From DATGPD01 sp031423015 (lineage in GTDB: Bacteria > Planctomycetota > UBA1135 > UBA2386): a DNA stretch of 64,000 nt. Positions 9,243 to 17,925 of the stretch are shown here, piece by piece. Every line of letters begins with the position of its first letter. The stretch's first letter is position 1. Location of the stretch: assembly GCA_031423015.1 (NCBI GenBank), contig JANPER010000246.1, forward strand, positions 62,001 through 126,000. The letters are read 5' to 3'. The notes under the pieces are model-generated. The model searched no databases. It worked only from the letters and a program-made list of their open reading frames with translations, and was not told the origin of the DNA. The translations under genes were made by a program, and so were the position numbers.

Positions 9243-10043
9243 TCACGCCGCGTTGTTCTGTCGACCGTCGAGCGGCGGTTCTGTTTCGCCGACTGCGGCG
9301 ACGCCACTCGTCGGGTCGCTGGGCGCGACGATCGGCAAGGTCGGCGCCTTCGGCGCCACAGGAGTCACCGGCGCAACGACTGCGCCGTTCTCGGTGCGCT
9401 TGGCGCGGGTCGCCGCGACGCGGCCGACGGTGCGCAGGTTGCGCCACATGCTCAGCATCCCAGCGTCGGGCTCGAATCGGGTGCGGTTGAACACGTCGAG
9501 CAGAACGAGCAGTTCGGTGAGGTTGGCGACCGCACGCTGCAGCGTCGCGCGCGTCTCGCCGTGTTGCTGGCGGCTGGCATGCTCCTGCGCAGTCGCCTCC
9601 GTGAACCGCGCGAGGCCCGCGGCAAACGTGCTGAGCTGCCCGCGCGTCAGGCCGTGGCTGGTCAGGGCGTCTTGATGCGCGCGTGCCGCCGCCAGCAAAC
9701 TCGACGCCCGCGCCAGGAAGGCCGCATTGCTGCCATTCTGTGCCGGCGCCATGAAACGACTGGCCACCTGCGCGTCGCCGCGGGTCGCGAACGCACCGAT
9801 GCGCGCCACACTGCGCACCAACTGCGCTTCGAGGCCGCGGCGCACGGCCTTGCGATGCCGTCGCGCCGCGCCGGCCGCGAGCCGCTGCGTGTGCTCCTCG
9901 AGAAAAAGCGCCTGCGCCTGCGCAAGCCGCTCTTCAAAGCGCTCCACGACAGCGACTTGGTTGCGATCGGAGTAGGGATGCGCGCGCTGCCACTCCTGCA
10001 CGCGCACGGCCATTTCCAACTTCTTGGTGATCCAGCGGTTCAT
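9243..10043 (-). CDS. conserved hypothetical helical protein
   Basis: A 266-aa protein with no enzymatic motif. It starts at ATG 10043 (MNRWITKKLEMAVRVQEW) with AAGGA 8-12 bases upstream. Residues 1-170 are rich in Ala, Arg, Glu and Gln and predicted helical, probably coiled coil (for example VVERFEERLAQAQALFLEE). The C-terminal 60 residues are Pro/Ala/Thr-rich and probably disordered. There is no signal peptide or membrane segment. It faces the truncated nucleosidase-like domain and overlaps or abuts its broken 3' end, so an insertion or rearrangement probably brought it here. Function unknown. Confidence 0.7.
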   Translation of the reverse strand: MNRWITKKLEMAVRVQEWQRAHPYSDRNQVAVVERFEERLAQAQALFLEEHTQRLAAGAARRHRKAVRRGLEAQLVRSVARIGAFATRGDAQVASRFMAPAQNGSNAAFLARASSLLAAARAHQDALTSHGLTRGQLSTFAAGLARFTEATAQEHASRQQHGETRATLQRAVANLTELLVLLDVFNRTRFEPDAGMLSMWRNLRTVGRVAATRAKRTENGAVVAPVTPVAPKAPTLPIVAPSDPTSGVAAVGETEPPLDGRQNNAA

Positions 10044-10200
10044 GGTTGGGTTCCTTCGTGTTCGTCTGCGCAGCGCGATCAGGCGACGCCAACGACGCGC
10101 GTGCGCCGCGGGTCCAGCCGGCGCATGATGGCGACGTGCGTCCGCATGTCAGACCTCGGTGCCCGCCAGCCCAGGCGCAGCGCACGGAGCCAGCACCACC

Positions 10201-12051
10201 GTGAAGGCGAGCATCGCCGACAAGGTGGCCCGCTTTCCCGAAGAGCCGGGCGTCTACGTCTTCGTCGACGGCGCGGGCAAGGCGCTCTACGTCGGCAAGG
10301 CGGCCAAGCTGCGCAGCCGCGTGCGCAGCTACCTCAAGCCGGGCGGTGACGGGCGCTGGCTGTTGCCGTTCGTCGAGGAGCAGGCCGAGGACGTCGAGTT
10401 CACCGCGACGCGCACCGAGCGCGAGGCGTTGCTGCTCGAGAACACGATCATCAAGAAGCGCAAGCCGACCTACAACGTCAAGCTGAAGGACGACAAGTCG
10501 TTCCTGCTGCTGCGCCTCGATCGCACGGAGCCGTGGCCGTGGTTCCGCTTCGTGCGGCGCCGGCGCGGCGACGGCGCCGAGTACTTCGGTCCCTACGCCA
10601 CGGCCACGTCGGTGCGGCGCACGCTGCGCCTGCTCTACAAGGTGGTGCCGCTGCGCGACTGCAGCGACAGCGTGTTCCACAACCGCAGCCGGCCCTGCCT
10701 CAAGCACCAGATCGGTCGCTGCCCGGCGCCGTGCGTTGGGCTGGTCGAACGCGCCGTGTACGAGCAGCACCTCGAACGCGCGCGCGCGATCCTGCGCGGC
10801 GAGGTGGGACCCGTGCTCGGCGACCTGCGCGCCAAGATGGACAGCGCGGCAGCGGCACTCGAGTTCGAGCGCGCGCACGCCTTGAAGCAACAGATCGACG
10901 CGTTGTGTGCCGCGAGCGAGCGGCAAACCGTGGTTGCGGGCCACGGCGAAGATCGCGACGTGGTCGGCGCGTACCGCGCCGGCGACGACCTGTGCGTCGT
11001 GCTGCTAGCGTTCCGCGATGGGCGACTCGAGAGCAGCCGGCGCTTCAACTTCCGCACGCAACTGCCCGATGGCCTCGTGTTGGCTGACCTGCTGACCCGC
11101 TTCTACGAGGGCGATAGCTACGTGCCGCGCGAGGTGGTGGTGCCGTGCGCGCTCGAGGACAGCGAGGTGATCCGCGACTGGCTCAGCAGCAAGCGCGGCG
11201 GCCGCGTCGAGATCGTGGTGCCGCAGCGCGGTGAACGGCGAGAGCAGCTGGAACTCGCCGGCGCCAACGCCAAGCTGGTCGACGCGGCCGAGGCGGACGC
11301 CAATGCGCGCCTGGCCGCGGCGGCCAGCAAGGTCGCCGAGCTCGTGGGCCTCGAAGCCGCACCCCGCCGCATCCACTGCCTCGACGTGTCGACGATGCAG
11401 GGCCGCGACACCGTGGCGTCGCGCGTGTGTTTCGTCGACGGCCGGCCGAGCAAAGCTCACTACCGGCGCTTCAAGGTGAGCGCCGCCGCGGCGGGCGATG
11501 ACTTCTCGGCGATGCAGGAGACGGTGCGGCGCAGCCTCGGTCGCTGCGTCGCCGACGAAGACGACGACCTGCCAGACCTGCTGCTGATCGACGGCGGCGA
11601 AGGCCAGCTCGCGGCGGCGCGGCGGGCGATGGGGGAGTTGGGTCTCGACGAGGAACTCGCGGTGGTGGGGTTGGCGAAGAGCCGGCTGCAGGGCTTCACG
11701 CGCGGCAAGCGCATCGCGTCGGCCGAGCGCCTGGTGCTGCCGGGGCGCGACGCGCCTGTGCCGTTGCCCGAGAACGCGCCGGTGACGCTGCTGGTCGCGC
11801 GCATCCGCGATGAAGCGCATCGCTTCGCGATCAGCTACCACCGCAAGCTGCGCGAGAAGCTCACCAGCGACCTCGATCGCATCCCAGGCATCGGCCCATC
11901 GCGCCGTCGCGCGCTGCTGCGACACTTCGGCTCGCTCACCGGCGTCAAGGCCGCGGCGCTCGCCGACCTGAAGGCGGTGCCCGGCCTCGGGGAAGCCGTT
12001 GCCGAGCGGGTGTTCACCGCGCTGCGCCTGCCGGCGACGGACGGGCGATAG
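10201..12051 (+). CDS. uvrC: UvrABC system protein C
   Basis: Dual-incision endonuclease of nucleotide excision repair, 616 aa from GTG 10201. This start has a GGAG 11 bases upstream and gives the usual N-terminus; an in-frame GTG at 10159 would add 14 residues. Order of parts: GIY-YIG nuclease (GVYVF...LYVGKAAKLRSRVRSY) for the 3' cut, then a UVR helical motif (AALEFERAHALKQQI) that meets UvrB. An RNase H-like domain follows with the conserved Asp in LDVSTMQG, a second in GDDFSAMQ, and RDEAHRFAISYHRK, for the 5' cut. A C-terminal helix-hairpin-helix pair (IPGIGPSRRRALL, VPGLGEAVA) ends the protein. All key parts are present. The usual His after DVS is Thr here. Confidence 0.97.
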   Translation: MKASIADKVARFPEEPGVYVFVDGAGKALYVGKAAKLRSRVRSYLKPGGDGRWLLPFVEEQAEDVEFTATRTEREALLLENTIIKKRKPTYNVKLKDDKSFLLLRLDRTEPWPWFRFVRRRRGDGAEYFGPYATATSVRRTLRLLYKVVPLRDCSDSVFHNRSRPCLKHQIGRCPAPCVGLVERAVYEQHLERARAILRGEVGPVLGDLRAKMDSAAAALEFERAHALKQQIDALCAASERQTVVAGHGEDRDVVGAYRAGDDLCVVLLAFRDGRLESSRRFNFRTQLPDGLVLADLLTRFYEGDSYVPREVVVPCALEDSEVIRDWLSSKRGGRVEIVVPQRGERREQLELAGANAKLVDAAEADANARLAAAASKVAELVGLEAAPRRIHCLDVSTMQGRDTVASRVCFVDGRPSKAHYRRFKVSAAAAGDDFSAMQETVRRSLGRCVADEDDDLPDLLLIDGGEGQLAAARRAMGELGLDEELAVVGLAKSRLQGFTRGKRIASAERLVLPGRDAPVPLPENAPVTLLVARIRDEAHRFAISYHRKLREKLTSDLDRIPGIGPSRRRALLRHFGSLTGVKAAALADLKAVPGLGEAVAERVFTALRLPATDGR

Positions 12052-12062
12052 CCATGGACAGC

Positions 12063-12968
12063 TCAGCCGCGCGGATGAAACCGCCGATGCGTCTGCCGCA
12101 GACGCTGTGCGTCGACGTGCGTGTAGATCTGCGTCGTCGCCAGCGACGCGTGTCCGAGCATTTCCTGCACGGCGCGCAGATCGGCGCCGCCCTCGACCAG
12201 GTGGGTCGCGAAGGCGTGCCGCAGCTTGTGCGGGGAACACGCGACGTTGAGGCCGGCGCGCGCCGCGTGTTCGCGCACGATCTGGAACACGCGCACGCGG
12301 TCGAGGGGACGTCCGCGCACCGACAAGAACAGTGCGTCGGTGCGGCCAGGGGTTGCGCCCCGTTCGGCGAGCACGGGGCGCGTGATCTCCAGGTAGGCTT
12401 CCACCAGATCGCAGGCGCGGGGCGACAGCGGCACTAGCCGTTCCTTGTTGCCCTTGCCGCGCACGCGCAAGAAGCGTTGCTCGACGACGTAGCTCGCCGC
12501 GCTCAGGCCGCAGAGTTCAGAGACGCGGCAGCCGGTCGCGTACAGACAGTGCAAGAGCGCCGCGTCGCGTTGGCCGAGCAAGGTGGCGGGGTCGTTGGCC
12601 GCCAGCAGCTTCTCGACCGCGCGCCGGCCCAGAATCGACGGCAAGCGTCGCTCGAGTCTGGCGCCAAGCAGGCCGGTGGTGGGGTCGTCGTCGACGTGGC
12701 CCTCGGCTTCGAGGTAGCGAAAGAAGCCGCGCGCGACCGCGAGGCCGCGCGCCACCGACGCTGGCGCCTTGACCGCGCGCTCGGCTTGCAGGTGGCGCAG
12801 GATCGCGGCGCGGTCGGGCAGCGCGGCGGCCGTGGGGCTGCTGCCCGTGCCGCCGAGCCCCGTGCCGCCGAGCAGGGCCGAGAGGTCGCTACGGTAGGCG
12901 GCGATGGTGTGCGGCGACAGCTGCAACTCCAGTTCGAGGTAGAGGAGGAACTCCTCCGCCAGCGCCAT
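12063..12968 (-). CDS. xerD: tyrosine recombinase XerD-like
   Basis: Chromosome-dimer-resolving site-specific recombinase acting at dif, 301 aa from ATG 12968 (MALAEEFLLYLELELQLSP). A GTG at 13034 in the same frame would add 22 residues. The N-terminal core-binding domain is followed by a Gly/Ser/Thr linker (GGTGLGGTGSS) that is longer than usual. The catalytic domain has the full set: Arg148 (TGCRVSEL), Lys172 (GKGNKERLVPL), His247 and Arg250 (SPHKLRH), His273 (LGHASL) and Tyr282 (IYTHVD). The end RLRQTHRRFHPRG resembles XerD more than XerC. No phage context surrounds it, so a housekeeping Xer protein is favoured. It converges with uvrC (11 bp gap). Confidence 0.92.
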   Translation of the reverse strand: MALAEEFLLYLELELQLSPHTIAAYRSDLSALLGGTGLGGTGSSPTAAALPDRAAILRHLQAERAVKAPASVARGLAVARGFFRYLEAEGHVDDDPTTGLLGARLERRLPSILGRRAVEKLLAANDPATLLGQRDAALLHCLYATGCRVSELCGLSAASYVVEQRFLRVRGKGNKERLVPLSPRACDLVEAYLEITRPVLAERGATPGRTDALFLSVRGRPLDRVRVFQIVREHAARAGLNVACSPHKLRHAFATHLVEGGADLRAVQEMLGHASLATTQIYTHVDAQRLRQTHRRFHPRG

Positions 12969-13186
12969 GCCGTCGGCGCCTGGCCGCTTGGATCGCCCGC
13001 GCGCGTCCGTCACCAGGTTCGCCTGTCGAGTCACCGCCGTTGCACTTGCTCCCGAGACGGCCTTGACCGCTCAAAGACCCACTTATATGGTCCCGCACCC
13101 TTTGTTGACAGCTTCGGTCTCGGGCGGTACCCGGACGACGTCAGCGAACCAGCATCCTCGAGTCTACGGCAACAAGTACGAGAGTC

Positions 13187-13618
13187 ATGACCAAGCCCAC
13201 CAAGACGGAGCTGGCCAAGTACGAGAAGACCATGCGGCATCAGCTCGCGGCCCTCACGGGCGACGTGGGTTCGCTGCGCGAAGAGGCTTTGCGCGCCTCG
13301 GAGCAGGACAACTCGGTCGATCACCTGGCCGACCAAGGCACCGACAACTACGACCAGAGTTTCATGCTGGGGCTGATCGAGAACGAGGAAGAGACGATCG
13401 CGATGATCCACGCGGCGCTCGAGCGCCTCGACGGCACGGGTGACATCCCCTTCGGGATCTGCGTCATGTGCAACGAGGAAGGGGAGCGCGAGAAGGGCAA
13501 GAAGAACGGCAAGAAGATCGACCCGTGGATCCCCAAGCCGCGGCTCGAATACGTGCCGTGGGCCCGGTTCTGCGTGCAGCATCAGGAAGAGTCCGAGCGC
13601 AGCCGCGAGAGCGCGTGA
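13187..13618 (+). CDS. DksA/TraR-type zinc-finger regulator
   Basis: A 143-aa protein with an N-terminal coiled coil (residues about 8-80) and a C-terminal zinc finger, the layout of DksA-like RNA polymerase secondary-channel regulators. An acidic DNYDQSFMLGLIENEEETI segment sits where DksA proteins have their coil-tip and helix region. The finger uses Cys92, Cys95, Cys129 and His132 (CVMC ... FCVQH) rather than four cysteines, and the loop between the pairs is unusually long and Lys-rich. Starts at ATG 13187. Its stop overlaps the lspA start (GTGA), so the two are probably translationally coupled. That DksA-lspA pairing suggests a growth-related operon. The precise role (ppGpp response or otherwise) is inferred only from family. 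Confidence 0.85.
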   Translation: MTKPTKTELAKYEKTMRHQLAALTGDVGSLREEALRASEQDNSVDHLADQGTDNYDQSFMLGLIENEEETIAMIHAALERLDGTGDIPFGICVMCNEEGEREKGKKNGKKIDPWIPKPRLEYVPWARFCVQHQEESERSRESA

Positions 13619-14238
13619 GCCCGGTCGCGCCTGTGACCACGGCCGCGCTGAGTCCTAGCGCTCGCCCGCCGGTGAGCCGCTTGTGGTTCTGGCTGCCCAT
13701 CCTGCCGCTGTTGGCTCTCGACCTGTGGTCGAAGGCGGCGGTGTTCGGCTTCCTCGACGGGCGCTACCCGGGCGCCGGCCCGCGCGCTCGCCACCTGGTG
13801 TTCGACGGCGTGGTGCGCTTCGACCTGGTGCGTTGGCACAACACCGGCACGATCTGGGGCCTGTTCCAGGGCTACAACATGGTCCTGGTGGTCGTGCGTT
13901 GCATCGCCGTGCTGTTGATCGTGGCGTATGGCCTGCGCCGCGTGCCGGCGCCGAGCCGCGGCATGCTGCTGGTGCTTGGCGGGATCTTGGCGGGCGCGCT
14001 GGGCAACCTGTACGACAACTTCACCGAGACCGAGCCCAAGGGCGGCGTGCGCGACTTCCTGTTCTTCACGTTCTTCGGCGATACGCGGTGGGAGTACGGT
14101 TTCCCGGCGTTCAACGTCGCCGACGCGTGCATTTCGGTGGGGGTGTGCTGCTTGTTGCTGTCGATCTTGTTCGAGGGTCGCCGCGGCTCCCCGGGCGGCA
14201 AGGCGGGCGGCAAGGCGAGCGCCTCCGCGCCGACATGA
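13615..14238 (+). CDS. lspA: lipoprotein signal peptidase (signal peptidase II)
   Basis: Inner-membrane aspartyl protease that removes the signal peptide of prolipoproteins after diacylglyceryl transfer. 207 aa from GTG 13615, which overlaps the preceding TGA. Four hydrophobic segments are visible at about 24-44, 88-106, 117-133 and 166-182. Family motifs: HNTGTIWGLF (75-84; usually N-x-G-A-A-F), GALGNLYDN (127-135), and the catalytic Asp pair in VRDF (Asp147) and FNVAD (Asp170). A Gly/Ala/Lys/Ser-rich tail follows the last membrane segment. It is somewhat longer than the common ~165 aa because of an N-terminal extension and insertions between helices. Confidence 0.93.
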   Translation: MSPVAPVTTAALSPSARPPVSRLWFWLPILPLLALDLWSKAAVFGFLDGRYPGAGPRARHLVFDGVVRFDLVRWHNTGTIWGLFQGYNMVLVVVRCIAVLLIVAYGLRRVPAPSRGMLLVLGGILAGALGNLYDNFTETEPKGGVRDFLFFTFFGDTRWEYGFPAFNVADACISVGVCCLLLSILFEGRRGSPGGKAGGKASASAPT

Positions 14239-14327
14239 TGCCGACATGACGCCGACATGAAGATCGGGTCCCCGACCTAACGCTGTGCGAGCGCACGGCG
14301 CACGCTACGCTCCTTCCCTTCGTTGCC

Positions 14328-14663
14328 ATGGCCGAGCACTACTACGACCGCGGTCACCTCGCGCGCTTTCCGGAGATCGGCCGCTCGCGTCCCGAACTGG
14401 CCAAGAAATTCTTCGAGTGGTACAGCGCCACCATGGGCGACGGCGCGCTGTCGCGGCGCGAGAAGGCGCTCATCGCGCTCGCCGTGGCGCACACGGTGCA
14501 GTGTCCGTACTGCATCGACGCCTACACCAAGGGCTCGCTCGAAGCCGGCGCTGACCTCGATCAGATGACCGAGGCGGTGCACGTCGCGGCGTGCATCCGC
14601 GGTGGCGCGACGCTGGTGCACGGCGTGCAGATGCGCGACCACCACGACGAGGTGGCGATGTGA
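14328..14663 (+). CDS. arsenosugar biosynthesis-associated AhpD-like protein
   Basis: A 111-aa carboxymuconolactone-decarboxylase/AhpD-fold protein with the redox pair Cys59-x-x-Cys62 (QCPYCID) in the middle of the helical core (REKALIALAVAHTVQCPYC). Members directly upstream of arsS are known as arsenosugar biosynthesis-associated peroxidase-like proteins. The assignment rests on this context plus the CPYC motif. It starts at ATG 14328 and ends in ATGTGA, where its TGA overlaps the arsS GTG, so the two are coupled. Likely role: thiol-disulfide or peroxide chemistry supporting ArsS, or protection of its clusters. The exact reaction is not established by the sequence. Confidence 0.85.
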   Translation: MAEHYYDRGHLARFPEIGRSRPELAKKFFEWYSATMGDGALSRREKALIALAVAHTVQCPYCIDAYTKGSLEAGADLDQMTEAVHVAACIRGGATLVHGVQMRDHHDEVAM

Positions 14664-15652
14664 ATCCGCTGACGCTCACCGGTCACCGCCGCCGCTTCGA
14701 CAGCAAGCTGGAAGAACACGGCGTCTTCCCGTTGCGCGCCGACCGTCTGGACACGCTGCAGATCAACGTCGGCAAGCTCTGCAACCAGGCCTGCCGGCAC
14801 TGCCACGTCGACGCGGGACCGCACCAGACGCACGCCGACGTGAACATGGGCGAAGCCGTGGCCGAGCGCGTGATCGGCCTCATCGAGCGCGTGCGCCCGG
14901 CGATGCTCGACATCACCGGTGGCGCCCCCGAGCTGAATCCGCACTTCCGGCGCCTGGTCGGCGCGGCGCGGCGCGTGGGCACCAAGCGCATCATCGACCG
15001 CTGCAACCTGTCGGTGCTGTTCGAGCCGGGGCAAGAAGACCTCGCGACCTTCCTGGCCGAGCATCGGGTCGAAGTGTCCGCCAGCTTGCCGCACTACAGC
15101 GCCGGTCCGACCGATCGGCAGCGCGGCGCCGGCGTGTTCGACCGCAGCATCGACGGCCTGCGCCTGCTCAACCAGCACGGCTACGGCCGCGGCGGCGGGT
15201 TGGTGCTGAACCTGGTGCACAACCCGGCCGGCGCGTTCCTGCCGGCCCGCCAAGACGAACTCGAGGCCGACTACAAGCGCGAGTTGAAGCGGCTGTTCGA
15301 CCTGGATTTCGATCATCTCTTCTGCATCACCAACATGCCGATCGCGCGCTTCGCCGAGTGGCTGCGCAAGAGCGGCAACTACGACAGCTACCTGGCGACG
15401 CTGCTGAGCGCGTTCAACCCGGCGACGGTCGACGGCCTGATGTGCCGCAGCCTGATCTCGATCGGCCCCGACGGCAGCATCTACGACTGCGACTTCAACC
15501 AGATGCTGGGTCTGCGCGTGGGCGCCAACGTGCCGCGCAACGTGCAGGACCTCGACCTCGACCAGCTGGCGCAGCGCGTGATCGTGACCGGCGAGCATTG
15601 TTTGGGGTGCACCGCGGGGTCGGGAAGTTCGTGCGGGGGCGAGACGGCGTGA
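14660..15652 (+). CDS. arsS: arsenosugar biosynthesis radical SAM protein ArsS
   Basis: Radical SAM enzyme of 330 aa from GTG 14660. The [4Fe-4S] site is Cys41-x3-Cys45-x2-Cys48 (CNQACRHCHVDAG), followed by DITGGAPELNPHFR for SAM binding. The C-terminus carries further cysteines (MCRSLISI, YDCDFNQM, CLGCTAGSGSSCGG), the typical ArsS ending and probably an extra cluster site. ArsS uses SAM to build the 5'-deoxy-5'-dimethylarsinoyl sugar in arsenosugar synthesis from methylated arsenic. Neither arsM nor an ars repressor is in this window, so the methylation step must be encoded elsewhere. Full length, no defect seen. Confidence 0.95.
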   Translation: MNPLTLTGHRRRFDSKLEEHGVFPLRADRLDTLQINVGKLCNQACRHCHVDAGPHQTHADVNMGEAVAERVIGLIERVRPAMLDITGGAPELNPHFRRLVGAARRVGTKRIIDRCNLSVLFEPGQEDLATFLAEHRVEVSASLPHYSAGPTDRQRGAGVFDRSIDGLRLLNQHGYGRGGGLVLNLVHNPAGAFLPARQDELEADYKRELKRLFDLDFDHLFCITNMPIARFAEWLRKSGNYDSYLATLLSAFNPATVDGLMCRSLISIGPDGSIYDCDFNQMLGLRVGANVPRNVQDLDLDQLAQRVIVTGEHCLGCTAGSGSSCGGETA

Positions 15653-15727
15653 GCAGCGCGGACTCGTTGGGTGTAGGGCAGATTCGTAGGCCCGTCAGAC
15701 CGTCTGGCCTCCCCCTCAGCCTTCCTC

Positions 15728-15763
15728 GCCACTTTACATAACTATCATTATCAGAAGTGGCGC
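15728..15763. terminator. nested inverted repeat between convergent genes
   Basis: An 8-bp perfect inverted repeat (CGCCACTT 15728-15735, AAGTGGCG 15756-15763) encloses a 20-base AT-rich loop. Inside the loop a second short dyad (ATAA/TTAT) can pair. It lies between the 3' ends of arsS and the minus-strand gene ending at 15799, so a bidirectional terminator is the simplest reading. There is no clear U-tract on either side. Confidence 0.4.
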
Positions 15764-15798
15764 CCCAGGCCGGCGGGGGCCCAGCCCCGGCACGCCGC

Positions 15799-17925
15799 TC
15801 ACTTGACCGCCACTCGCTTGCCGCTGCCCTTCTTGCTGGGCTCGGCGCCCGGCACCGGTCCCAGGGTCGCCACCATGTCGCTCAGCGCCACCTGCAAGCT
15901 GGTGAACCCCGCGTAGTGCACGGTGCGCGCGGCCACGCTGCTCTTGCGGGCCAGATCCAGCGCGGGCTCGGTGGTCTCGTGCCGATTCCAATGCAGCAGG
16001 ATCAGCATGTCCACCCGGCCGGCACGCACGCGGTCGTCGATCGCGTTCACGATCTTCTGCGGCGAACAATAGTTGGTCTCCAACCACTCGCCCTCGAAGC
16101 CCCAAGCCTTGGCCAACTCGACGAAGCGCGGATGATGCCGGCGTTGACGTTCGTTGCCGCCGACCACCAGCACGCGCGGTGCGTGGCCGAGCGCCGCCTT
16201 CGCCGCCGCCACGCGGCGCGTGCCCTCGTCCTGGTCTACCGGCTTCGACTCGCTCAGTTCGAGCAGCTTCTCAATCGCCGCGAGTTCGTCGGCGGCGAGG
16301 TCCGGGAACGCAACCTCGACCTCTTTGAGGATGCCATGCGCCTCGCGCAGCGCGCCGGCTTCTTTGCGTGCGCGCAGCGAACGGGCGATCCCGAGCTGCA
16401 GCGTCGCCTTGTCAGCGTCATGGCCGTCCATCTCCTCGTACAGGGCGACCAGCTCGCACTTGATCTCATGATGATCGAGGGCTTGGCCGACGAACGCTTC
16501 GTTCTTGAGCAGGGTCTCCAGCTCAGTGAACGCGCCGCGCTGGAGCAGCAGATCGCGCATGCTGAACAGGGTTTCGCGCGCCTTGTCGCGGCGACCGGCC
16601 ATGTTCTGACTGGTGAGCAGCACGCGCATCGCTTCCAGACGCTGATCGAGATTCACCGCGACCTGTAGGACGCGTTCCGCCGCCGACGCCGCGGGCGCGG
16701 CTTCGCCGAGCGACTGATACTCCAGCGCCACGAACAACAATTGATCAGCGGCGGTGCCGCGTCCCATGTCGACCGCGTCGAGGAACTTCAGCGCGACCTT
16801 CTTCGACAGGCGCTTCAGCGCTTCGTGCACCGGATAGAAGCTCTCGAGGTCAGGGCGCACTGTGTCGAGCGACTGCTCCATCAGGTTGAGCGCGCGCGCG
16901 GCTTCGTCGCGGTCGCCATTGGCCAGAATCGAGGCAGCCAAGAAGAAGCGCGCCCGATCGAGCAGACGCTGGTCGCGGCCATCGGTGCGCCGGCTGGCAT
17001 TCACCGCGGCGTCGAAGAAGCGCTGCGCGTCGGCGAACGAGCTTGCTTCGTAGGCCAAGAGGCCGCGCAGGAAGAGCGACTCCGGCGTGCCGCGTTGCGG
17101 ATCGGTCGCGCCCTCGTCCAACCATGCCAAGGCGGCGGCGCGCTCCGGGCGATCGGCGCGGGGTTCGACTTGCGAAAGCGTCGGCAGACGCAACTCGGCG
17201 AGCGCACCCAACGACGCAATATGGCTCCGCAACCGCTCGCTGCCGGTGGCATGCGTTCGCGCCTGCGTCAGCGCATGACTGGCGGCGCGGAACTCGCTCA
17301 CCGCCAAGAAGCGAATCGCCTTGGCTCGGAAGTAGCGCGCGCGCACGTCGGCCGGCAAACGCTCGAACGCCGGCATGTCGATGCAGCGTTGCAGCACGCG
17401 CAGGGTCTGCTCGTCGTCTTCGCGCTCGGCGCGGTTCTCCAAGCGGCCCAGCAAGTCGCTGAGCGCCGCGTCCACGATCATGTCGGTGTCGTCGTCACCT
17501 TGCGCCGCGCTCATCAGCTCGATCGCCTTGACTGCCATCGTCAGATCGCCGAGCCAGAACAGGCTGCGCATCAAGATCGGCAGGCACTGCGCCGCGATGC
17601 GCGGTTCGCCCAGCAGCTGCGTGATCGTGCCAGGGTCATTCAGCAGGTCGGCCACCCAGTTGCGCTCGCCACGACGATCGTGCGCGCGCAGGCGTCCCCA
17701 TAGGTGCCACCGACGTCCGTGCGCGTGCTCTGCCGGTGGTTCGGGCAGCTCGACGCCCAGCAGCGTCTTGGCATAACCGAGATGGAACGCGTTCTCGGCG
17801 CGGTTGACGTTCACCGTCCAAAGGTCGAGCACCTGTTGGCGCGCGGTCGCTTTGCGCACGTCGCCTTTCTCGGCGGCGTGCACTTGTTGCAGGATCAAAC
17901 GGTCGAGTTCGCTTTCCCAGGCCAT
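15799..17925 (-). CDS. helical-repeat protein with C-terminal DUF2325-like domain
   Basis: A 708-aa cytosolic protein from ATG 17925, with GAGGGGG about 7 bases upstream. Residues 1 to about 590 are all-alpha, with TPR-like repeats (LFLRGLLAYEASSFADAQRFFDAA is one example region). The last ~110 residues form a compact alpha/beta domain resembling DUF2325: RVLVVGGNERQR, a central ETNYCSPQKI, DMLILLHWNRHE and a helical end. A short basic tail (KKGSGKRVAVK) follows. DUF2325 domains are Rossmann-like with no assigned enzymatic activity; a regulatory or nucleotide-sensing role is speculative. It sits in one minus-strand block with the 18019-19707 gene. Confidence 0.75.
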   Translation of the reverse strand: MAWESELDRLILQQVHAAEKGDVRKATARQQVLDLWTVNVNRAENAFHLGYAKTLLGVELPEPPAEHAHGRRWHLWGRLRAHDRRGERNWVADLLNDPGTITQLLGEPRIAAQCLPILMRSLFWLGDLTMAVKAIELMSAAQGDDDTDMIVDAALSDLLGRLENRAEREDDEQTLRVLQRCIDMPAFERLPADVRARYFRAKAIRFLAVSEFRAASHALTQARTHATGSERLRSHIASLGALAELRLPTLSQVEPRADRPERAAALAWLDEGATDPQRGTPESLFLRGLLAYEASSFADAQRFFDAAVNASRRTDGRDQRLLDRARFFLAASILANGDRDEAARALNLMEQSLDTVRPDLESFYPVHEALKRLSKKVALKFLDAVDMGRGTAADQLLFVALEYQSLGEAAPAASAAERVLQVAVNLDQRLEAMRVLLTSQNMAGRRDKARETLFSMRDLLLQRGAFTELETLLKNEAFVGQALDHHEIKCELVALYEEMDGHDADKATLQLGIARSLRARKEAGALREAHGILKEVEVAFPDLAADELAAIEKLLELSESKPVDQDEGTRRVAAAKAALGHAPRVLVVGGNERQRRHHPRFVELAKAWGFEGEWLETNYCSPQKIVNAIDDRVRAGRVDMLILLHWNRHETTEPALDLARKSSVAARTVHYAGFTSLQVALSDMVATLGPVPGAEPSKKGSGKRVAVK

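Noticed and set aside
9243..9675. C-terminal part of the nucleosidase-like frame
   Set aside because: Ser/Arg/Thr-rich antisense of the coiled-coil gene; it does not contain the expected catalytic segment.
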